Of a DNA stretch of 64,000 nucleotides, positions 22,008 to 33,054 are shown one piece after another. Each line of letters begins with the position of its first letter. Position 1 is the stretch's first letter. The notes below the pieces were generated by a model. The model saw only the letters and a program-made list of their open reading frames with translations. It was not told the origin of the DNA and searched no databases. A program made the translations under genes and the position numbers. This DNA is from Astragalus membranaceus (Eukaryota > Streptophyta > Magnoliopsida > Fabales > Fabaceae), in assembly GCA_039519185.1 (NCBI GenBank), contig CM076846.1, forward strand, positions 127,910,182-127,974,181, written 5' to 3'.

Positions 22008-24873
22008 TGTAACACCCTAAAATAATTTAATTAAGTAATTGATTAAATTATTTAAAGTGTTACACTATTTTATTTTATTATGTGATGATATGGTAATTTA
22101 TTTTAATTGAAGGGGATGGCGTTGGTAATACCGGAATTTCAAGTGACGGCCCAAGAGGCCCAAGCCCGTTGGCTTAGGCGCTCTTTAGACACTAGGGGTC
22201 TAGGTCGCGCCCCACTAGTGTCAAAGGAAAGAAAGAAAGTCGAAATAGAGAGGAAAAGAAAGAAAGTCGAAGAGAGGAGAAGAGAAGGAAGGGCGATTTC
22301 AAGCTTGGAGTTAGGGCTTGTGCGCCTTGTTCCTAGGTAAGGGTTCTTAATGTTCTATGATTCGATTTCCTTCTCTATCAATTGCTTAGGTTTCGAATTT
22401 CCCTAACCCTTTCTATTTTGATCAATTCGCAATGCTCCTAGGGAAAGAGAGAAAGGGCGTGATTGTGTGAAAAGGAGGAGCTTCTTGATTTCGGTGATTT
22501 GTCGGTGCTTCGGTGGAAAAGGCTCTAGCTCGTCATAATCAAGGTTAGGGGAGTCTCACTCTATAATAGAGAATATAATAGGTTGTATGTAAACCATAGG
22601 ACCCCACTTGACACTACTTGCTAATTGTTAGAATTGTTTAGGTTAGTCGAATTTGATAATTGTTGTGGTTAATTCGATTTCCCTAGGCTAAATTTTGGAT
22701 TTCATGTATTAATTTTGTGCTTTGATGTATTCCTAATATATGTATGAGATTGAATGTTGTTGGTATGAGCACAATGTGATTTGTGAATGTTATGGTGATT
22801 TGAGTTAGAAAAATGATTAAGAATTTTTGGTGTTATGGTTGTGTTGGGGCGCCTGGGCGCCTAGTGCTGGGGGAGGGAATTGGCGCCTGGGCGCTGTGTT
22901 TCTGCTACTGGGTGTGCGTGTGTTCTGGGCAGGGCGCCTGTGTTGTTGCCTGTGGCGCCTGGTGGGGCGCCAGGTTGCTGCCTATGCTTAGGCAAGGCGC
23001 ATAAATCATGTTTTTGAGCAAACTCATTTTCTGAGCATATTTTACCGAGCCAAACTTTGTATTGACCTGACCAAATGTTATTTAAAACACTTTGGCTAAA
23101 GAATTTCTGGATTTTCACTTGTGGTTTTGAATTTGTCCGGTTGGGCATCATTTTGACTTGTTTTAGGGGTGCCTTGTGCACACATCATTTTCTGAGCATA
23201 TTTTACCGAGCCAAACTTTGTATTGACCTGACCAAATGTTATTTAAAACACTTTGGCTAAAGAATTTCTGGATTTTCACTTGTGGTTTTGAATTTGTCCG
23301 GTTGGGCATCATTTTGACTTGTTTTAGGGGTGCCTTGTGCACACATCATGTTCTGAGCATATTTTACCGAGCCAAACTTTGTATTGACCTGACCAAATGT
23401 TATTTAAAACACTTTGGCTAAAGAATTTCTGGATTTTCACTTGTGGTTTTGAAATTGTCCGGTTGGACACCATTTTGACTTGTTTTAGGGGTGCCTTGTG
23501 CACACATCATGTTCTGAGCATATTTTACCGAGCCAAACTTTGTATTCACCTGACAAAATCATATTTTAAGTGTTTTGGCTAAAGAATTTCCAGATTTGCA
23601 CTTGTGGTTTGAAAGTTGTCCTATTGGGCATCATTTTGACTTGTTTTGGGGGTGCCTTGTGCACACATCATGTTCTGAGCATATTTTACCGAGCCAAACT
23701 TTGTATTCACCTGACAAAATCATATTTTAAGTGTTTTGGCTAAAGAATTTCCAGATTTGCACTTGTGGTTTGAAAGTTGTCCTATTGGGCATCATTTTGA
23801 CTTGTTTTGGGGGTGCCTTGTGCACACATCATGTTCTGAGCATATTTTACTTAGCCAATTTCTGTATTCACGTGACCAAATCCCATTTTGAACATTTTGG
23901 CTAGAGCGGTTTCAATTTTTAAGGGGTCTACTATGTTTGTGCGTTTGGGTGTGGTGTGGGCGCCAAGTGTGGCCGCCTAGGGCGCCTAGTGGGGCGCCCG
24001 TGACTTGTGTTTGAGTTTCGGGTCTAATGGTGCTAGATTGGTCCCTAAGTGTTATCCTAGTCCTAGGGACGTGATTGTGAGGAGAAAATAATGAGTTGGT
24101 TGGTGATGAGGCCATGGGGGCTAAAACTAAGATTAATTAAAGATGTGATATAGGATACATGGACCGTGTTGTTAATAATTATGATTGTGGTTTTGTCATG
24201 GAGTCTCATGCATACATAAGGCTGCGGTCTGAGTTGTTAATTATGATAATAAGGCTGCGGTCTGAGTTCTAAATTGAAATGATAAGGCTGCGGTCTGAGT
24301 TGATAATATGATGATAAGGCTGCGGTCTGGGAAAATGGTACCACATGCATAACTGTATTGCATACATCTTCATGATAAGCATGCTAGTTGGTGGTTGTAT
24401 AGACTATGCTACTGTGTGACTGTGAGAGTGTGATGCTATGATGTAATATACTTCTTATTATAATCTTTATTATGTAGTTGAGACTCACCCTTCTGTTGTT
24501 GTTTACCACAGGTAGTCCTGAGTGAAGGCTTACTCCTTTCACTCCCGAGTCGGTCTGCTCTGATACGTGACACCTAGGGGGTTGGCTTAGGATTTCTAAT
24601 GATATTTAATTGTTGTTGATTTTCGTGTGCATTGACTTAATGTTTCCGATGAGGCCGTTGTTTGGCATTTTGAGTTTACGTTATTTTTCCGCTGCGAGTC
24701 GTTCAAATTATTATGCGTGGATTTTGTTGGTAAAATCAAGAGTACTTTAATTTATTAAATGGTGTTGCGTATTGTGAATGGTTACATCAAATACGTGTGT
24801 AGCATTCCATTCAAAAAGAAATTTTGAAACTCTGATCTCTATGGAAATTAGCCGGGTAGAATGGGGTGTTACA
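22008..24873 (+). repeat. 3' LTR of element C
   Basis: It is the same length as the 5' LTR (2,866 bp) at a constant offset of 7,390. The only difference I noticed is T at 24369 against C at 16979. It repeats all features of the 5' LTR, including the 161-bp array at 23025-23910, the predicted donor at 22337 and acceptor at 24511. Confidence 0.97.
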
Positions 24874-24878
24874 CCTAC

Positions 24879-25382
24879 AACCTAAATGATACCCTACTTC
24901 CCGAATATAACCCGAAGATCATCCCCCGTACCTGGTTTGACGGTCTTGAACAATTCAGACTTAAATGGAATTTGGCACGACAGGTCCACACAACGAATAA
25001 GGTCATATTTAAATTGTTTGGCAGCGGGTTCATATAGCTAATGAAATATGGCTGTAAAATTACGCAGAGTATAAAAACTAGTGCTAAATATTTAATAAAA
25101 TATAAGGCGTAAAAGAAAAAAAAGATGACACAAAGAATGATCAGCAAAAGTCTCACCGACATGGCAAAGAGACATCAACTTCACCGTAGTTTTTAAATAG
25201 GTAGTGTTGCACGAAGGTTTTGACTAGAGCTATCTAAAAATGACATCCCTTTTCGGAACAACGATCTTAAGGCTAGCATCAGAGAGAAACAATAACTTAG
25301 AAGATTCCAAATACACGTGATTGAGACTCTGTGAAGACCCTGTGAGCCACTACTCATGTGTTGATAGTGTTGTTGCTCTCAA
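24879..25382 (-). repeat. Block 2 of inferred disrupted LTR J
   Basis: This 0.5-kb segment between C and the hAT becomes continuous with 13645-14617 when C is removed. No domain is recognisable. A minus-strand frame of about 48 codons (24894-25037, just after a possible 3' splice site) looks somewhat protein-like, but I cannot name it. The last 8 bases (25375-25382) are the left copy of the hAT target duplication. Confidence 0.35.
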
Positions 25383-25400
25383 CAAGGTTTCAATTTGCGG
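25383..25400 (+). repeat. Left terminal inverted repeat of the hAT
   Basis: CAAGGTTTCAATTTGCGG matches the inverted right end at 16 of 18 positions. Within the next ~150 bp TTGCGG/CCGCAA recurs many times, a subterminal array expected to bind transposase. Confidence 0.9.
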
Positions 25401-25789
25401 ACCGTAACAGGTGTTGCGGCCGCAATATTGCGGTTGCGGGAGCCGCCGCAACGGCATCCCACCGCAATTGCGATGTGATCCTAAATCACCCATTTTCCCA
25501 CAACACAACCGCAAAGAAACCGCACTGAAACCGCAACAGACCGGTTTTCACCACAACGGCATTTAAATAGTACTCTGTTAACAGTACAATCGAAAAAAAC
25601 AAATTTGGTAGAGTCAAAGAGATTCTCTTGTACCTTTTTACTATTCTTTTCTTCACTTTACAGATTACTTTACACATTTTGAAGAAAAACTGGATCTAGA
25701 TGTTCCTCTCATCTGCTTTCCTTTCCTCTAATCTTCAAGACTAGCACTTCAGCGGTTCCAGCCCATCTCTCTCCCTGTTTTTGTTTCTG

Positions 25790-26389
25790 GTAATATTTCT
25801 CTCTTTGATCTTGTTTTGTTTTCTTCTAATTTCCTTGCTTCTCCACCATGATTTGTTGCCTAAATTCTATGTAAAATTTTGAATTCTTCTAATCTTATTC
25901 TTCACCTTTGTTATGTGCTGCTGTTGCCATGGGGTTGTTTGTGGGGTTTGGGTTGTCGTGTGTTGGGGTTTGTGGGTCGTGTGTTGTGATTTGTGGGTGT
26001 GGGATGTGTGGTTGGGAATTGAAAGGGGTTCGAAGGGATTGTGGCGTGTGTGTGGGATGTGTGTGGTTGAGAATTGAAAGGGGTTTGAAGGGAATTTAGG
26101 AGATTTGGTTGTGTGTTTGTGGGTTTATGGTAGTGAATACTGGCTAGTGGGTGGGTTTGTGGCTTGTGTTTAGTACTTTAGTCTTATTTGTGCGTGGGAT
26201 GCAGTGGGCTGCGTTGGCCAAGCCCAACACTTTTTTGGACAATTTGTTTTTTTATCAATTAATACTTATTTGAATGATTTGTATTGATATTTGAATATGT
26301 ATGTCTTGTGTGATTTGTACTAAACTTTAAATGTTTGATAATATTATAGTAGTAAGTAATTACTAATTTGTTTGCTTGTTTGTGTTCAG
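25790..26389 (+). other. Probable 5' UTR intron of the hAT transposase gene
   Basis: The donor TCTG|GTAATA and acceptor TTTGTGTTCAG are separated by T- and GT-rich sequence. The acceptor is 14 bp before the ATG at 26404. The flanking segment 25540-25789 is T/C-rich, like a leader, and no other feature is seen there. Confidence 0.4.
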
Positions 26390-26403
26390 ATAATCACTAA
26401 TTC

Positions 26404-27828
26404 ATGGATGATTTAGGTGAAGAACCATTTCCAACAGAAAGATTAGAGAATGCTGCAAGTGAAGATATTGGATGGCGTTTTGGAAAGCCAGTATCTGGAA
26501 ATCGGAATAACATTAAACGCAAACTTTGTCACAAAGTAATAAAAGGTGGCATTACTAGACTGAAGCAACATCTAGCACACATGAAAGGACAAGTCGCTGG
26601 TTGTACTAGAGTGAATACTATGGTCAGGGAAAATATGATGAAACTCTTACTTGATGGGAAAGTAAAGAAAAATGATTCTAAAAAAAGAAAAGAAGAATTT
26701 GAAGCACGTCTGAGAGGAGAAAATGAAGAAGACATAGATGATCTTCTTGATGATCAAATAAGACTTGCTACACAAGAAAGCATTAAATCACACCATGCAT
26801 GGGAACATAGGCAACGATTCTGACGGGAAACAGGAGGGCATGGAAATCTCTATGAAGAAGGTGCAAGCTCGCGTGCGAGTGTTAGTGGAGTTGAAAGGCC
26901 AGAAGATATTGCTTTTTCTTTGAGATCTACTGACATTGACCTTATGAGGAGCAAAAGTAGTAAGCAACCAAGAATTGATAAGGGCTTCCTGAAATCAATG
27001 AAGAAGAAGCATGGAGAAGCGGTAAGCAAATTTTTAATTTATGAGCGATTACCTATGAATTTAACCAAGTCTCCTTGGTTGCACAATTTGATTTATATTG
27101 CTTCTGAGGTGGGAAAAGCTCCTTGCCCAACTCCTTATGAAGTCTCAGATATATACTTAGAGAAAGAATACCAAGACATGTTGAAATGGGTTGATAGTAT
27201 GAAAAAAGTTTTTCAACATAGAGGGGTAACAATAATGTGCGATGGTTGGACAGACGGTATCAATCATACTCACATTATGAATTTTTTGGTGTATTGTTAT
27301 AAAGGAACAATTTTTTGGAAATCCGTTGATGCATCCGGTGTTGATAGTAGAAATACTGACTACTATTTCAAATTATTGGATGATGTTGTGGAAGAAGTGG
27401 GTGAAGAATTTGTTGTTAATGTTGTCACTGATAATGAGGCAGCATTAAAAGCAGTCGGGCATAAACTAATGGAGAAGAGACCACATCTGTACTGGTCTTC
27501 TTGTGTAGCTCATTGTTTGGATCTTTGCTTGGAGGATATAGGAAAAAAGAAAAATGTAGAAAAGTTGTTGGGTGATGCAAGAATCGTGACAACCTTCATC
27601 TATAACCACATATATATTGTCAATCTCATGAAAAAGTATACTGGAAATAGAGAAATTATCTGTCCCGCTGTTACCCGGTTTGCAACACAATTCCTACAAC
27701 TTCAAGCAATTGTGAAGCAAAAACAAGGTTTGGAAAAAATGTTCCAATCTGAAGAGTTTGCGAAAACAAAATTTGCTAAAGACAAGAAAGGACTGGGATA
27801 TGAAGCAAAGAAAATTGAAAGTGTTTGA
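26404..27828 (+). pseudogene. hAT transposase, N-terminal part (BED finger and DUF659)
   Basis: Residues 21-70 form a BED-type zinc finger, but the first zinc cysteine is replaced by Arg39 (codon CGC at 26518-26520) while C42, H56 and C67 remain. A TGA at 26821-26823 interrupts the frame, which continues in phase afterwards; the original codon was probably CGA. The second part (from about 26920) has the DUF659/hAT catalytic core: an Asp in CDGWTD and an Asp in VTDNEA, two of the three metal-binding residues. The frame is lost at 27828, near a partial duplication of a 27-bp unit (27813-27855). In hAT elements BED binds the subterminal repeats and the core cuts DNA in the nucleus. This copy is not functional. 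Confidence 0.9.
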
Positions 27829-28297
27829 GGCTAGAGATATATTGAAAGTGTTTGAGCCCCTTGTCAAAGTTTTGAGGTTGGTCGATGGTGACGAGAAACC
27901 AACAATGGGATTTTTATATGAAGCAATTGATCGTGCTAAACAAGCAATTCAACAAAACTCTCGTTATCATTCCACCTATGATGAGATAATTGACAAGCGT
28001 TGGAGATACATGCATTCTGATCTTCATTCTGCAGGTATGTCAATTTATTTTATAATTATAACTTCATCATGTAATTTTAAATTAATAACATCATGATAGT
28101 ATTCTCAATAAATAATTTTTTTAGGCTATTTTCTTAATCCACAATTTCAATATGGAATTGAGCATGGAGTTGATGTTTATAAAGAAACATTTGAAGGAAC
28201 AACTAGAGTTATCAGCAGAATAGAAAGAAACGTGGAGGATCAAATCAAAGCCATAAACCAAGTTAGTAATGAATATTTATATTTTAATCTTGTAAAG
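27829..28297 (+). pseudogene. hAT transposase, middle part, frameshifted
   Basis: Reading resumes in another frame with LVKVLRLVDGDEKPTMGFLY, a typical hAT transposase segment just after DUF659. An exon ends at 28034 (GCAG|GTATGT). An intron runs 28035-28124 and ends TTTTTTTAG. The next exon starts GYFLNPQFQYG and runs to about 28260. The following AT-rich bases are probably a second intron, into which element E was inserted; the last five bases (TAAAG) are its duplicated target. The frame change at 27828 may include a small deletion compared with relatives. Confidence 0.75.
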
Positions 28298-28847
28298 TGT
28301 AACGCCCAAATAATTTAATTATTTATTTAATTAAATTATTTAGGTATTTTATTAGTATTGTCATATTAACATAATTATATGACGTTTTATTTAAATCAGG
28401 GAGTGGTGTTTAGTAATTAAGCTGAGTAGTAGACGGGGGCCCGTGATCCAAGAGCCCAATGGCATAGGCGCATAGGTGAAGGCACTAGCTAGGGTTTGGA
28501 ATCATTTTGCGCATTCTTGGAAAAAAAGAAAAAGAAAGAGAGATTTGCGAAGAGGGGAGACAGGGAAACGGCGCACCAAGGAGAAAGAAGAGAGGAGCTT
28601 TGTTGCGGTGGTTCTTTGAAGTCTTCGTGCAAGGGGATCTCGGATTCGGCAAACCTAAGGTATGGGTGGGTTCTATCTTTATAATAGGGTGTATGATGGG
28701 GGTTATGTGGGAGATAGACTCTATGTTGTCCCTTTGATCTTGTAGGTGTTGATTTGGTGATATTCGCATGTATCCATGATGTTGGTAATTGGTGTTTGAT
28801 GATGGATGTGTTTGTTACAAAAAAAATTTATGTAGGCTAGGCTGAAT

Positions 28848-29470
28848 GTGGCGCCCTAGGCGCCCAGCCACTGGTTCCCTGTTTTGTTGTTGCTGAATGT
28901 GGTGCCTTAGGCGCCCAGTCATGGTGTTCTGTTATGTTCTTGCAGGAAGTGGCGCCTTAGGCGCCCAGTGTTGCTGTCCTGGTTGCTGGAAGTGGCGCCT
29001 TAGGCGCCCAGTGTTGTGTTGTGTGTTTGTGTTGCTGTGAAGGGCCCCCTAGGCGCCCAGTATTTTATTTGCTTGTTGCTGATTTAGGCGCCCTGCTCCT
29101 GGGCGCCAGTTTCTGTGATGTTGTTGCTGATCCTGGGCGCCAGTTTCTGTGTTGCTGGCCTGCTGGGCGCCTTGCTCCTGGGCGCCATTATCTGTGTTGT
29201 TGTGCTAGGCGCCTTGCTCTTGGGTGCCAAGTCTCTTGTTGCTGATGTTGTGCTAGGCGCCCTGCTCCTGGGCGCCAAGTCGGTTGTTGCTGCTGTTTCA
29301 CTAGGCGCCCTGTCGCTGGGCGCCAGTTCCTGTTGTGTTGCTGTCTCTCTTGGCGCCCTGTTGCTGGGCGCCAGTTTCTGGTTGTTGTTGCTGCCTGCTA
29401 GGCTCCCTGTTGCTGGGCGCCAGTTTCTGCTGGATGATGTTGCATGTTGGCGCCCTGTTGCTGGGCGCCA
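28848..29470 (+). repeat. GGCGCC palindrome field in LTR E
   Basis: More than twenty GGCGCC hexamers occur in about 620 bp, many paired as GGCGCCCTAGGCGCC or as a GGCGCC-containing arm, a CTGCTCCT-type spacer and a second arm. Adjacent arms could fold into stems, and the CpG content is far above the AT-rich surroundings. The 3' LTR copy is at about 38092-38730. Confidence 0.9.
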
Positions 29471-29486
29471 GTTCCTGGCATGCCTA

Positions 29487-30125
29487 ACAAATGTTGCTGT
29501 TTTTCTAAAAATAATGTTGTTGTCGCAGTAAGACAAATGTTGCTGTTTTTCTAAAATTAATGTTGTTGTCACAGTAAACAAATGTTGCTGTTTTTCTAAA
29601 ATTAATGTTGCTGTCACAGTAGGACAAATGTTGCTGTTTTTCTAAGAATAATGTTGCTGTCACAGTAAGATAAATGTTGCTGTTTTTCTAAAATTAATGT
29701 TGCTGTCACAGTAAACAAATGTTGCTGTTTTTCTAAAGATAATATTGCTGTCACAGTAGGACGAATGTTGCTGTTTTTCTAAAATTAATGTTGCTGTCAC
29801 AGTAGGACAAATGTTGTTGTTTTTCCAAAATGATGTTGTTGTCACAGTAGGACAAATGTTGCTGTTTTTCCAAAAATGATGTTGCTGTCACAGTAAGACA
29901 AATGTTGCTGTTTTTCTAAAATTAATGTTGCTGTCACAGTAAACAAATGTTGATGTTTTTCTAATATTAATGTTACTGTCACAGTGGGACAAATGTTGCT
30001 GTTTTTCTAAAAAGATGTTGCTGTCACAGTAGGACAAATGTTGCTGTTTTTCTAAAAACGATGTTGCTGTCACAGTAGGAAAAATGTTGCTGTTTTTCTA
30101 AAAACGATGTTGCTGTCACTGTAAA
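29487..30125 (+). repeat. ~44-bp minisatellite in LTR E
   Basis: About fourteen imperfect units of ACAAATGTTGCTGTTTTTCT followed by a short variable part and TGTTGCTGTCACAGTA. The 3' LTR array (about 38746-39295) has fewer units, which explains most of the length difference between the LTRs. Confidence 0.9.
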
Positions 30126-31045
30126 ACTATTGTTACTGTTTGCTGTAAATTGGTGTCTTTGGTGTCGGTGGTTGTTGATTAAAGTTGTTAGGCTGTCCTA
30201 TAGGTGTTGGTGTTATTGGTGATGATGTAACAGGTGATGTGCCTATTTTATTGGCTACGGTGATAGGTGATGGGTCTATGACCACTTGTTGATATTGGTG
30301 ATGTTGTGTCAATTAAATGTCTATTGTTGTTGATTGTCTCTGGTGCATTGTTCATGGTGTCGCATATATTGCATATGCATTATTTTGGTGATGAAGGCTT
30401 CAGCCTTGGAGCTATAGGTGATGATGGTGATGCTCATACAGGTGATGATACCCTTATTGGCTATTTTATTGGTGATGATTGGTACCACGTGCATATACCC
30501 TTGGTGTGGGTTGCATCTCATATACTTGTTCATGAATGTTGGTGATAATTCTTGGTGATTTGTAATTTGATGTTGTTGTGAAGGGGTAGATATAGTTGTC
30601 GTAACCCTAGCATATTGCCTATCATATATGCTATTATAATGTTAGATGTCTCACCCCTTCTGTTTGAATGTTACCCCTATGTTGGTAACGTGCAGGTGAT
30701 TGAGAGTGAAGGCATGTCTACCTTCGCTAGTTGAGTCGGTGTCGTTGCTCTGATACGTAGCACTCGGGGGGATGAACGCTAGTTTTATTAGTTGTCTTTA
30801 TTATGTAATTTCTGAAGTTTTATGGTGATGTTATAATTATTGAATTGAACCTTGATTTTTATTCTGCTGCGTGGTGATGTTATGACGTGCTATGTGTCGC
30901 ACTATTTTAATGGTGAAATTTTATTATTGGCGTGTGATGTTTAGCGGTGAAAATGTGGCATCCCTTGTGGGTGTATTGAAGAACGTTTTTGAAAACTCTG
31001 ATTTTTGTCAAAAATTTTCCGGGTAGAAAAGGGGTGTTACATTAG

Positions 31046-31057
31046 TGGTATCAGAGC
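31046..31057 (+). promoter_or_regulatory. Primer binding site of E (initiator tRNA-Met)
   Basis: TGGTATCAGAGC after the spacer TTAG, identical in layout to C. Confidence 0.92.
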
Positions 31058-31160
31058 AGTTTCGGTCTGTCCGCCCAAGTTGTCAAGTTATTGTGTCATT
31101 GACGATCAAGTATTTTCAATTAGTTCTAACTGTTGCTTATGATTGTAGTGATTAGTTGAG

Positions 31161-32213
31161 ATGGCTGGAAGGAACGATGCTGCTATTGCTGTTGCGTTGG
31201 CTGCTATGGCTCAGGCTGTGGAGGGTCAACAGAATGCTGGTGAGAATGCTGGGTCTCGTAGTTTGGCTACCTTTCCGAGAGAGAATCCGCCTACATTCAA
31301 GGGAAGATATGATCCCGATGGGGCTTTATCTTGGTTGAAAGAGATAGAGAGGATCTTTCGTGTGATGGACTGCACTCCAGCACAGAAGGTCCGTTATGGT
31401 ACGCATATGCTGGCAGAGGAGGCCGATGACTGGTGGTTAGAGGTTAGGCAGAGATTGGAGACTGTAAATGAGGAGATTACTTGGGCTGTGTTCCGCAGGG
31501 AGTTTATGAGAAAATATTATCCGGAGGATGTCCGAGGTAAGAATGAGATTGAGTTCCTGGAGCTGAAACAAGGGAATATGTCTGTGACTGAGTATGCTGC
31601 TAAGTTCGTGGAATTAGCAAAATTTTACCTGCACTACAGTGAGGCTACTGCTGAGTTTTCCAAGTGCATTAAGTTTGAGAATGGGCTGCGTCCTGAGATT
31701 AAGAAGGCGATTGGTTATCAGAAGATCCGTGTTTTCTCTGACTTGATTGATAGCTGCAGAATTTATGAGGAAGACAATAATGCTCACTACAAGATTATGA
31801 ATGAGAAGAGGAGCAAATTTCAAAGTCGTGGTAAGCCGTATGATGTTCCTGCTGGTAAGGGTAAACAGAAAGCTGTTGTGGGAAAGAGGACTAGTGGGGG
31901 AGATGCTCCTGCTAGCATTGTGTGTTACAAATGTGGCAAAGCTGGTCACAAGAGTAACGTGTGCAAAGCTGAAGTGAAGAAGTGTTACCGTTGTGGTAAG
32001 GAGGGTCATGTGGTGGCTGAGTGTGAGCGTAAGGAGGTGGTCTGCTACAACTGTGGTGAAGGAGGGCACATTAGTACTCAGTGTCCGAAGCCGAAGAAAG
32101 AAACGTCTAGTGGAAAAGTGTTCGCTTTAGCAGGTGAAGAGCCTACTGAAGATGATGGACTTATTAGAGGTACGTGCTTCATTAATGGTACTCCTTTAAA
32201 AATCTATTGTTGA
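31161..32213 (+). pseudogene. Gag of element E (frameshifted before protease)
   Basis: The 350-residue frame aligns along its length with the N-terminus of the C polyprotein. It has a retrotransposon gag domain, a basic linker and three CCHC knuckles starting CYKCGKAGH, CYRCGKEGH and CYNCGEGGH. It is intact as Gag and might still be made. Just before the protease (about 32200, in an A-rich run) the frame shifts, so Gag-Pol cannot be produced. The start was chosen because it corresponds to that of C. Confidence 0.9.
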
Positions 32214-32731
32214 TACTGGTGCTACGCATTGCTTTATTGCTGCTGATTGTTGTAAGAGATTGAATCTTGCATTGTCTGCCATGAATGGAGAGATGGTTGT
32301 CGACACTCCAGCTAAGGGGTCGGTAACTACTTCTCTGGTGTGTTCTCAGTGTCCCTTGTCGATCTTCGACAGAGACTTTGTTGTGGATTTTGTTTGTTTG
32401 CCGTTGAGCGGACTGGATGTAATCTTGGGTATGAACTGGTTAGTGCATAACCATGTCCATATTAATTGTCGTAGCAAGTCGGTGAGTTTTGAAGGAGAGG
32501 AGTCTGGTCTGTTATCCGCTAGTCAGTTGCGGAAGTTGATGAAGGACGGAGTTCCGTTGTTCTCGCTGATGGCATCGTTGCCTGTTGAGAATCAAGCTAT
32601 CATTGAAGAGTTGCAGGTGGTGCGCGAGTTTCCTGATGTTTTCCCTGATGAGATTCCAAGTGTACCGCCAGAGAGGGAAGGTGAATTCTCTATCGATCTT
32701 GTACCTGGTACCAAACCTGTTTCTATGGCAC
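32206..32731 (+). pseudogene. Protease and RT leader of E, cut by solo LTR G
   Basis: In the shifted frame the active-site segment IVDTGATHCF is kept, then the protease C-terminal part and the linker to RT. The sequence breaks at 32731 after the codons for PVSMA, where element G entered. The matching continuation begins at 34837. Confidence 0.9.
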
Positions 32732-33054
32732 TGTCATACCCCAATTTTGTCCGGCTTAGGTCCAAACCCTAATTTTCCACACAAAAATAAATTATGCATT
32801 TTGAATCCTAGAAACCGCTCCAAAGTTTTTGAAATCATTTTTAGGGTTAGAATGCACTTTTTGGGAAATTAGGGTTTTTAGGGTCAAAAAGGGCATTTTG
32901 GTCATTTATCACTGAAGGTCTATGACTTTTAGTAGCTGAGAGATGAGTGTTTCAAAACATGCATGGTGCATCAAAATAGTTTTGAAAAATATTTCTAAAA
33001 ATATTTTGGTTGAGGGCTTGAAATTAAAATCCTATATTTTTACAAAGATAATGG

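Larger units (their letters stand above)
14618..24873 (+). mobile_element. Element C: complete young Ty3/gypsy chromovirus
   Basis: The 10,256-bp element has 2,866-bp LTRs at both ends, a tRNA-Met primer site, one intact gag-pol frame and a polypurine tract. The direct duplication CCTAC at 14613-14617 and 24874-24878 marks its insertion. By eye the LTRs differ at one position (16979 C, 24369 T), which means a very recent insertion. Domain order (protease, RT, RNase H, integrase, chromodomain) is that of a chromovirus; the tail after integrase resembles the Tekay/Del lineage. It is the only element in the window that looks autonomous. Confidence 0.97.
28660..30695 (+). other. Predicted leader intron in the 5' LTR of E
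   Basis: The donor CCTAAG|GTATGG is GTAAGG in the 3' LTR copy (37903), a better consensus. The acceptor GTAACGTGCAG ends at 30695. The intron holds both the GGCGCC field and the minisatellite, as in C. The acceptor tract is less pyrimidine-rich than in the other families. Confidence 0.4.
28298..31041 (+). repeat. 5' LTR of element E
   Basis: It starts TGTAACGCCC and ends GGGGTGTTACA. Landmarks in order: a GA-rich leader (28518-28595), donor AG|GTATGG (28660), a GGCGCC palindrome field (28848-29470), a ~44-bp minisatellite (29487-30125), GGTGATGATG-rich sequence (30210-30560) and the acceptor CGTGCAG (30695). The long frames on both strands across the GGCGCC field are low-complexity products of the repeat. 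Confidence 0.95.

Noticed and set aside
24894..25037. Possible terminal exon of an unknown minus-strand gene
   Set aside because: About 48 codons look protein-like after a possible 3' splice site, but I recognise no family, and the segment fits better in the inferred LTR J. A protein search of this frame would decide.
29084..29617. Long open frames on both strands across the GGCGCC field (also 38208-38904)
   Set aside because: They are low-complexity translations of a repeat (LGALLLGA-type), open on both strands at once, and lie inside a predicted LTR intron. No domain is visible.
31614..32069. Antisense frames of 100-150 codons opposite gag and RT (also 18099-18470, 34848-35249)
   Set aside because: Shadow frames of real coding sequence, without domains of their own.
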